The notes beneath the pieces were generated by a model. The model was not told where the DNA came from. It did not search any database and was given only the letters and a program-made list of their open reading frames with translations. A stretch of DNA of 57,036 nucleotides from SAT2750 sp964476375 (GTDB lineage Bacteria > Planctomycetota > Planctomycetia > Pirellulales > Pirellulaceae). Positions 51,277-57,036 of this stretch are shown here, in pieces. Every line of letters starts with the position of its first letter. Position 1 is the first letter of the stretch. The stretch covers positions 1 to 57,036 of the forward strand of contig CAYYZW010000320.1 in NCBI GenBank assembly GCA_964476375.1. Direction: 5' to 3'. Made by a program: the position numbers and the translations under genes.

Positions 51277-52704
51277 GTGAGAAGTATTGCCGCATCACTG
51301 CCATTTGCCGGGCTGACCGTCCTCTGCTGGGGTTCTTATGGACCGATCCTGCATGCCAGCAAGGCAAGCATGGGAAACAGCTCCTGGGCGCAGTTGCTCT
51401 GCGTTGGTATTGCTTACTTCCTGATCGCGGTGATCATCCCGGTGGCCATGCTGCGGACCAGGGGAGAACAGGGAGAGTGGACCAAGGATGGTTTTATCTT
51501 TGGAATCGGTGCCGGTACCCTTGGAGCTCTCGGGGCACTGGGAATTATCACGGCACTGACCAGTGGTGGCGATCCAATTTATGTCATGCCGATCGTGTTT
51601 GGTGGAGCCCCGGTTATCAACACGCTGGTTTCGATGTGGATCGGCAAGCTCTTCGGCAAGGCAAGTAATGGCTTTTACCTGGGAATTATCCTGGTCGCGA
51701 TGGGCGCCGCCGGTGTTTTCATCACGAAACCCAAACCAGCAGCCTCTCATGGTGCCACGCCACCAGCCGTGCAGAAGCAGGTGGAGGGTGAAACGGTCGG
51801 GGAAAAGCCGGATAAAAAACCCATCTCCCTGATCTCCGTGATGGCAGGAATTGCCCTGACTGTCGTTTGCTGGGGAAGCTACGGAACCGTGCTGCACAAG
51901 AGCCAGGCCAAGATGGGAGGAAGCCGGTTAAGGCCCCTGTTCTGCGTGGGACTCGCTTATTTCCTGATCGCCGTCATCGTCCCCCTGCTGATCCTCTCCA
52001 GAACCGGCGCACCCGACTGGCATTTGGCCGGAGCTTTCGGGTCCCTGGCCGCCGGTGCCTGCGGAGCGATTGGCGCCCTCGGTATCATCCTCTCCTTTAC
52101 TTTTGGTGGAAAGCCGATCTTCGTGATGCCGATCGTGTTTGGCGGCGCACCGATAATCAACACCATGATCAGTGTGATTGAAAAAGGTACCGAGGAAGGG
52201 ATCCCCGCCCTGTTTGTGGCCAGCCTGACGATCGTCATCATCGGAGCGATAGCGACACTCATCTGCGCCCCCAGGCCAACTCCCGGCAAAATTCAGCCGG
52301 ACGACGGGGATGCGGATTCCCCGCAGCCTGGAGATGACTCGGCTCCGACCGCGGAAGCGGACGAGGACCTGGCGGAAGATCCAGAATCAGAATTCGAGGT
52401 CGACCAGGACGAGCTGGATACCGTGGCAGCTGGATCCCTGGAGACAACCGGTTTATCCGGCACGGACGGGGACGCCGGGGTGGATTCCGAGACGAGTGAA
52501 TTCGCCCAGAGCGTGGAGGAACTGGGGACGGTCGTTGCCGGTTCACTTGACGAGCTGAAGTCCAAGCTGGAAGATTCGAAAATAGCCGACGATGAGGATC
52601 AGCTCGACACCGTGGCTGTCGATCCCGCCGAGGACCAGAATCCACCCGTGGATGAGGTGGCCGCGGACGAGGAGACAGATGAAGAAGAACAGGCCGACAG
52701 CTAG
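51277..52704 (+). CDS. Internally duplicated multi-spanning protein with an acidic repeat tail
   Basis: 475 residues; GTG start at 51277 with GGAG 8 bases upstream. The membrane part is two repeats. LTVLCWGSYGPILHASKASM near residue 13 recurs as LTVVCWGSYGTVLHKSQAKM near 196, and YVMPIVFGGAPVINTLVS recurs as FVMPIVFGGAPIINTMIS. The pattern resembles small-solute or sugar porters of the EamA/GRP type. The C-terminal 130 residues are Asp/Glu-rich with three copies of a DELDTVAAGSLE-like unit (also EELGTVVAGSLD and DQLDTVAVDPAE). Such a tail is likely cytosolic and disordered. The substrate is unknown. Confidence 0.75.
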   Translation: MRSIAASLPFAGLTVLCWGSYGPILHASKASMGNSSWAQLLCVGIAYFLIAVIIPVAMLRTRGEQGEWTKDGFIFGIGAGTLGALGALGIITALTSGGDPIYVMPIVFGGAPVINTLVSMWIGKLFGKASNGFYLGIILVAMGAAGVFITKPKPAASHGATPPAVQKQVEGETVGEKPDKKPISLISVMAGIALTVVCWGSYGTVLHKSQAKMGGSRLRPLFCVGLAYFLIAVIVPLLILSRTGAPDWHLAGAFGSLAAGACGAIGALGIILSFTFGGKPIFVMPIVFGGAPIINTMISVIEKGTEEGIPALFVASLTIVIIGAIATLICAPRPTPGKIQPDDGDADSPQPGDDSAPTAEADEDLAEDPESEFEVDQDELDTVAAGSLETTGLSGTDGDAGVDSETSEFAQSVEELGTVVAGSLDELKSKLEDSKIADDEDQLDTVAVDPAEDQNPPVDEVAADEETDEEEQADS

Positions 52705-52756
52705 AGCCTGGCGAAAACTATCCTGGTCTTGAACCTCTCACCTCCAGTGCCGTTCC

Positions 52757-53098
52757 ATGACTGACGATGACAGGATGCAGCAGATCGACACGGTCCTGAG
52801 CCACGTCTGGATGGTACGTACTTTCCTCAAGCACTCGGAGGAAGCAGAGGAGGACGAGGAGCTGTGTGAGATTCACCGTGCTCTTTATGATTTCATGCTT
52901 GCCCTGGGCGGGCCACTGGCAAGCAATGATCCGGCGGCCTACCTGAAACAGGCAGCCAAGAAAATATCCAAGCTGCGGGCGGCCTCCGATCTGTTCGCAC
53001 AGATTCAGCCGGAAATCTCGAGCCATACCAATTTCAAGATGGCGGCCGTTTCCCTCGCCACGGCTGTCAGGCAGGTGGACGAGCTCCTGGCCGGCTGA
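52757..53098 (+). CDS. Small unrecognised helical protein
   Basis: 113 residues, mostly predicted helix by eye, with acidic stretches (HSEEAEEDEELCEIHRA) and LRAASDLFAQIQPEISSHTN. There is no signal peptide and no recognised domain. It lies 52 bases downstream of the duplicated membrane protein and converges with queE, so it may share a transcript with the former. Codon use looks like its neighbours. Function unknown. Confidence 0.6.
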   Translation: MTDDDRMQQIDTVLSHVWMVRTFLKHSEEAEEDEELCEIHRALYDFMLALGGPLASNDPAAYLKQAAKKISKLRAASDLFAQIQPEISSHTNFKMAAVSLATAVRQVDELLAG

Positions 53099-53105
53099 CC
53101 CCCGC

Positions 53106-53792
53106 TCAGGTAGCCTGGCGAAGACCAAACCACTCGATCTGCATTCGTGGACAAAAGCGGAACTGGTTTTGATCGCAGTACGGCCGTAGCCATTCTCCCC
53201 GTGTTTCCAGCTCTTCCGCCGTGGTCCCAAGCGGCATCAGGTAGACGCGTTCACGGCTGATTTCCGGAAACTCCTCAAGGTACTCGCCCACCTGTTCGCA
53301 ATCCCGGGGAGTATCGATCACAAACTTGAGCTGGTAGGAGTACTTCGTCACCAGTTTTCGAATCACCGCGGGAGCATGTCGCGTTCGACGGTGGCGCTTG
53401 TTCCAGCGGGGATGATCATCTGGTGACGGGTCGCTATTGGCACGTTTCGGGCTGATCGCCATCAGGTCGCACTCGACCGGCAGGAAGAGGGTGCCGGCTG
53501 TTTCAATAGTAATATGATGGCCTGTTTCATGAAGCTGGTGGCAGACCGGGATCATCTCGGCATGGAGCATTGGCTCTCCGCCGGTGATCACCACATGACG
53601 GCAGCCCAGGCTGGTCACCTGCCGGACAATCTCGCTAACCGACAGATCCTCTCCCGTCGGGTTCCAGGAGGTATAGGGGGTATCGCAGTACCAGCAGCGA
53701 AGATTGCACCCGGAGGTCCGCAGGAAGGCGCTTTCAGTTCCTGTCAGCAGGCCCTCTCCCTGGAACGACTTGTAGATTTCCGCAATCCGCAT
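53106..53792 (-). CDS. queE: 7-carboxy-7-deazaguanine synthase
   Basis: 228 residues. QueE is the radical SAM enzyme making 7-carboxy-7-deazaguanine in the queuosine pathway. The N-terminus IYKSFQGEG is typical, and the iron-sulfur motif GCNLRCWYCDT provides Cys29, Cys33 and Cys36. VVITGGEPMLHAEM is the SAM/GGEP motif. The gene diverges from queF, suggesting joint control of queuosine synthesis. queC, queD and tgt are not in the window. No preQ1 riboswitch was seen between queE and queF. Confidence 0.93.
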   Translation of the reverse strand: MRIAEIYKSFQGEGLLTGTESAFLRTSGCNLRCWYCDTPYTSWNPTGEDLSVSEIVRQVTSLGCRHVVITGGEPMLHAEMIPVCHQLHETGHHITIETAGTLFLPVECDLMAISPKRANSDPSPDDHPRWNKRHRRTRHAPAVIRKLVTKYSYQLKFVIDTPRDCEQVGEYLEEFPEISRERVYLMPLGTTAEELETRGEWLRPYCDQNQFRFCPRMQIEWFGLRQAT

Positions 53793-53867
53793 CCTGCCTG
53801 TGCCCCCTTTTCATTCGGCATTTCATCATGACACAATGGAGGCGACGATTAAAGGAGGAGTTAATCG

Positions 53868-54245
53868 ATGGTGGACAATGAAATGCCGCGGCAGGATCTG
53901 CTGGAGACTTTCCAGAACGAGTTTCCCGATCGCGACTACGATATTGAGATCGTCTGTCCGGAGTTTACTTCTGTCTGTCCAAAAACAGGTCAGCCAGACT
54001 TCGGAGTACTGACAATCACCTATGTCCCGGACAAGCTCTGTATCGAGCTCAAGAGCCTGAAGCTGTACCTTCAGAGTTTCCGTAACGAGGGCATCTTCTA
54101 CGAGAACGTGACCAATACGATCCTCGATGAACTGGTTGCCCTGCTCCAGCCCCGTTCGATGGCCCTGCTGGCAGAGTTCAGCGCGCGTGGTGGTATTTCC
54201 ACGAACATCACGGCCATGTACTTCGAAGAGAGCAGCGCCGAGTAA
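53868..54245 (+). CDS. queF: NADPH-dependent preQ0 reductase
   Basis: 125 residues, the short YkvM-type QueF. It reduces the nitrile of preQ0 to preQ1. The motif CPEFTSVCPKTGQPDFG contains the nucleophile Cys37 and the conserved Asp44. ELKSLKLYLQSFRNEGIFYE is the second conserved block. A strong ribosome-binding site AAAGGAGGAG lies 7 bases before the ATG. Divergent from queE with a 75-base gap. Confidence 0.94.
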   Translation: MVDNEMPRQDLLETFQNEFPDRDYDIEIVCPEFTSVCPKTGQPDFGVLTITYVPDKLCIELKSLKLYLQSFRNEGIFYENVTNTILDELVALLQPRSMALLAEFSARGGISTNITAMYFEESSAE

Positions 54246-54256
54246 GGCCTGCCAGC

Positions 54257-55648
54257 CTAGGCAGACCTGCTGGCCACCTGCTCACAGATACCGTGAAGGA
54301 CATCAAGATAGCGGCCCGCTTCCTCAAGGGGCATCACCAGCGGCGGACTGATGCGTATCACTTTCTCGGCAAGAGCACCAAGCAGGTGGATAGCCTCTCC
54401 ATCATCTGTCCCCAGGTAACAGTCATGCACGATCTGGTTGGCAACATCCGCGGCCGGTGTGCTGCCGATATCTGCACACTCGATACCCCAGACACAGCCC
54501 TCTCCCCGGACACGGGTAATCGCGCCGGTTGACTTGAGCCCCACCAGGCGGGATTCGATAAGCTGTGAAAGCTGCTGGCCCTGCTCAAGGACCGGTTGCT
54601 GTTCAAACATGTCCAGGGTCGCCAGGACAGCAGCAGAGGAGACCGGGTTGGCACTCCACGTATCCGAACCCTCTCCAAATCCGAGGCTATTGAAGATGTC
54701 CTCGCGACCAACCGCCGCACTGACCGGGATACCGTTGCCCAGTCCCTTGCCGAGACAGACAATATCCGGCTCGACCCCGTAATGGGTGAAAGCATACATC
54801 GGCCCGGTACGGCCAAAGTTGGACTGGATCTCGTCCAGGATGAAGACCATCTCGTTGTCCCGGCAGAACTGCTCAAGCAGTTGAAGGTACTCCGGCTGGG
54901 GATGATAAGAACCTCCTCCGCCAAGGTAAGGCTCGGTCACCAGGGCACAAAGCCGTTCACCATGCTCATCCTTGAGCTGCTGCAGTTCATCCTGGTAGAG
55001 GGCAAGATCCAGCGGTTGCCGACGGAGAGTAACATCCATGCATTCCTGCATGGGAAAACTGATGAAGCGAACCCGGTCATCCCTTTCCTTGTCGGTTTCA
55101 CTTCCCGTGACCGCACCGGCCAGTCCTTTCTTGCCATGGAAACCATGCCGTGTTGCCAGCACCATGTCACGACCCGGGGTCCGGCGCATGGCAGCCCAGA
55201 GCGCTTTCTGGATGGCCTCGCTGCCACTGGCCGCCCACATCACCTGTTGCATGCGATCCCCACCCGGCTGCGAGCGGAGATTGGCCAGCAGGCGAGATGT
55301 GGCCTCGGCCTCCACCTGGGTAATGGCGTTATAGGCCGTGAGCGGAGCAGCTTCCACAAAGTCCCCGGCTGTCTCAAGCTTCTCCAGTTGAAGGTAGCCG
55401 AGAACGCGGCGCCACCAGTCAGTGGGATTGTGGCCGAGATTCGCTACCAGGACTCCCGAGGAGAAATCCGCAAGCTTGCGACCCTCGGGGGTCCAGTGAT
55501 ACGACCCGGCACTATGGGAGAGGACCGCCAGGCTGGGTGTGAAAGTGCGAATCGCGAAAGGTTCTTCCCGCTGCACTTTTGCTCGCACATCATTTGACTG
55601 ATCCTCTCCGTCATGGCAGATCACGTCAGGGGATGGGGATTTGGACAT
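54257..55648 (-). CDS. Class III (pyridoxal phosphate) aminotransferase
   Basis: 463 residues. FILDEIQSNFGRTGPMYAF matches the class III pattern (D-E-x-Q-x-x-x-G-R-T-G). The PLP lysine is in CLGKGLGNGIPVSAAVG. Also readable are ASGSEAIQKALWAAMRRT and FHGKKGLAGAVTGS. This group includes 4-aminobutyrate, ornithine and adenosylmethionine-type aminotransferases. Which amino donor is used here cannot be decided. ATG at 55648; GAGAG 5 bases upstream. It converges with queF. Confidence 0.86.
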   Translation of the reverse strand: MSKSPSPDVICHDGEDQSNDVRAKVQREEPFAIRTFTPSLAVLSHSAGSYHWTPEGRKLADFSSGVLVANLGHNPTDWWRRVLGYLQLEKLETAGDFVEAAPLTAYNAITQVEAEATSRLLANLRSQPGGDRMQQVMWAASGSEAIQKALWAAMRRTPGRDMVLATRHGFHGKKGLAGAVTGSETDKERDDRVRFISFPMQECMDVTLRRQPLDLALYQDELQQLKDEHGERLCALVTEPYLGGGGSYHPQPEYLQLLEQFCRDNEMVFILDEIQSNFGRTGPMYAFTHYGVEPDIVCLGKGLGNGIPVSAAVGREDIFNSLGFGEGSDTWSANPVSSAAVLATLDMFEQQPVLEQGQQLSQLIESRLVGLKSTGAITRVRGEGCVWGIECADIGSTPAADVANQIVHDCYLGTDDGEAIHLLGALAEKVIRISPPLVMPLEEAGRYLDVLHGICEQVASRSA

Positions 55649-55848
55649 GGGTTCTCTCGTGAATGGGCAACGATGCTCCTGAACTTACTATGAAAAGGAT
55701 AGCCGAGCTGGCGAGGTGTTTCTAGCAGCGGGCGGAAGGTGGGGCGCCTGGTGAAGAAGAACTGTGGCAGCGGTTGCATTCATGGTCATCGGCAAACACA
55801 ATGTGATTTCCTCGCAACCCAATTTCCCTGATCCCGGAACCTGTAACC

Positions 55849-56862
55849 ATGGCAGACAAACCTTCCGTCATTCTTACCGGGTTTGCCGATGAAGCGGCAA
55901 ACCAGAAAACCGTGCAGCAGCAGTTCTCCGCCTTCGCGGCCATGGGGCTCCAGTACTACTCGATTCGTTTTATCGATGTTGGCAACGGTATCAAGAACGT
56001 GATGAAGTTGACCAAGTCGGAAGTCCGTACGGTCAATAAACTCCAGGATGAGTATGGGCTGCGGGTCTCGTCACTGGGATCTCCGATCGGCAAGGTCAAG
56101 CTGCTGGATGTCGATGACGGAACGCACAATCAATACATACCGTTCCCCAAATACCTGGCACGGGATGTCGACCGGGCCTGCCAGCTTGCCGTGGCACTCG
56201 GCACCAAGCTGCTGAGGGGCTTTTCCTTTTACCATCCCCGTGGCACCGATGCCTGGGACCATGTCTCCCAGGTGGTAGACCACCTGGGCCAGATCGCTGA
56301 CCGTTGTCAAAAGGACGGGTTGATTTTTGGACTGGAGGTCGAAGCAAATCTGGTTGGGCAGGACGGGGCCCTGCTGGCAGAGCTGGAACGGCAGGTAAAG
56401 CATCCTTCCCTGATGCTGATCTTTGATGCAGGGAATATCGTCACACAGGGCTTTACGGCCGACGGCACCTTTGGCGAGTACCTGAAGATGAAAAAAGGGA
56501 TCGGCTGGATACACATCAAGGATTATCGCCACCCCAAGGCGATCCAGAGGCTCGGGCATGTCGACGAGGCGTCGCTCAAGCACTTTGTGCCACCGGATAT
56601 TGGTGACAGTGGGCACGAGGCGATCCTTCGCGATTTCCGAGAACAGATTCCCAGGCTTGAAAAGAAGCTCAAGAAAATGGGAGTCCCCGGCGTCTTCCTC
56701 GACCTGGAACCACACGTCAAGGGAGGTGGTCAGTTCGGTGGCTTCAGTGGACCGGACGGGATGGGGGTGACACTGCGGGGGCTCTGTAACCTGCTCGATT
56801 ACCTCGATATCGGATACCACCTGCGTGACTTTGATGACATTATCGATGCGCGTGGATTCTAG
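55849..56862 (+). CDS. Sugar phosphate isomerase/epimerase-like TIM barrel
   Basis: 337 residues of the xylose-isomerase-like AP2Ec barrel. Likely metal ligands are Glu in FGLEVEANL, Asp in MLIFDAGN, His in WIHIKDYRH and Glu in FLDLEPHVKG. This family rearranges sugars or inositol derivatives and is very common in planctomycetes. The N-terminus ILTGFADEAANQKTVQQQ is typical for these. Substrate not known. Confidence 0.82.
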   Translation: MADKPSVILTGFADEAANQKTVQQQFSAFAAMGLQYYSIRFIDVGNGIKNVMKLTKSEVRTVNKLQDEYGLRVSSLGSPIGKVKLLDVDDGTHNQYIPFPKYLARDVDRACQLAVALGTKLLRGFSFYHPRGTDAWDHVSQVVDHLGQIADRCQKDGLIFGLEVEANLVGQDGALLAELERQVKHPSLMLIFDAGNIVTQGFTADGTFGEYLKMKKGIGWIHIKDYRHPKAIQRLGHVDEASLKHFVPPDIGDSGHEAILRDFREQIPRLEKKLKKMGVPGVFLDLEPHVKGGGQFGGFSGPDGMGVTLRGLCNLLDYLDIGYHLRDFDDIIDARGF

Positions 56863-56921
56863 TGGCCAGGGCCAGGTGGTGAATGCTCTTTTCGATATCC
56901 AGGAAATATACTTAACGAACC

Positions 56922-57036
56922 ATGGCTGACCTGAAACCTGCCGGCACCTGCTCAAAGTGTCATTCAGACCAACTCACCTGCCGGTACAATCACTTCCAGC
57001 AGGGGGAGCTTGAAATCCATTCCTGGGAGCATCGCT
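56922..57036 (+). CDS. Start of an unknown gene, cut by the window end
   Basis: From the ATG at 56922 the frame stays open to the end of the window (38 complete codons). The visible part is MADLKPAGTCSKCHSDQL followed by TCRYNHFQQGELEIHSWEHR. CSKCH and a later Cys suggest a zinc-ribbon-like start, but this is thin evidence. The start has no strong Shine-Dalgarno (AGGAAATA is about 16 bases away). Confidence 0.4.
   Translation, partial: MADLKPAGTCSKCHSDQLTCRYNHFQQGELEIHSWEHR

Noticed and set aside
53793..53867. preQ1 riboswitch between queE and queF
   Set aside because: The 75-base gap contains no convincing H-type pseudoknot; only a strong ribosome-binding site for queF was found.

Overview
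The window reads as a stretch of chromosome from a high-GC planctomycete, probably of the Pirellulales/Planctomycetales type. This is an inference from gene content: several secreted hydrolases, two proteins with a DUF1080 (3-keto-disaccharide hydrolase) domain, one of them fused to a serine hydrolase, a VWA-ExbB-ExbD-ExbD operon, a squalene-hopene-cyclase-like protein, a topoisomerase VI pair and a TRAP-TAXI transporter. I see no rRNA, tRNA, CRISPR array, insertion sequence or phage genes. Most genes look chromosomal, with many GTG/TTG starts and dense packing.

Layout. 122-3833: a FIST-domain sensor-like protein, a secreted alpha/beta hydrolase and a DUF1080 protein. 3838-10217 (minus strand): a six-gene envelope operon, in transcription order VWA protein with a TonB-like anchor, a secreted probable repeat protein, ExbB/TolQ, ExbD, ExbD, and a large TPR-like secreted protein. 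10440-16785: housekeeping genes def, fmt, nagB, proB, purF and trmB. 16800-24554: a lipid/terpenoid-looking neighbourhood with a FabZ-like dehydratase, a 32-residue basic protein resembling ribosomal protein bL37, a radical SAM gene interrupted by an in-frame TAG, an SHC-like cyclase, a DUF116-polyprenyl synthase fusion, a chorismate-lyase-like protein and a flavin-dependent halogenase-like oxidoreductase. 24562-27819: TRAP-TAXI transporter. 27959-37876: large secreted hydrolases, a GNAT protein, a 2-hydroxyacid dehydrogenase, a beta-lactamase-fold/DUF1080 fusion, a thioesterase and a methyltransferase. 37888-41092: topoisomerase VI subunits B and A. 41473-44165: two small secreted aromatic-rich proteins and a DUF3311/sodium-solute symporter pair. 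44309-50338: bS18, thioesterase, prenyltransferase-like alpha-alpha-barrel protein, ABC ATPase and a 1209-residue FtsX-type permease. 50358-57036: PIG-L deacetylase, a duplicated membrane protein with an acidic repeat tail, a small unknown, queE and queF, a class III aminotransferase, a TIM-barrel isomerase and the start of one more gene.

The best candidates for something undescribed are (a) the 16.8-24.6 kb cluster, where terpenoid cyclisation, prenyl chain synthesis, chorismate-derived aromatic supply and a halogenase-like enzyme are contiguous; (b) the ExbB/ExbD operon, whose apparent energy transducer carries a TonB-type SxxxH membrane anchor but ends in a von Willebrand factor A domain; and (c) the B-A topoisomerase VI pair in a bacterial context. 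All functional calls come from reading motifs by eye; no database search was run.
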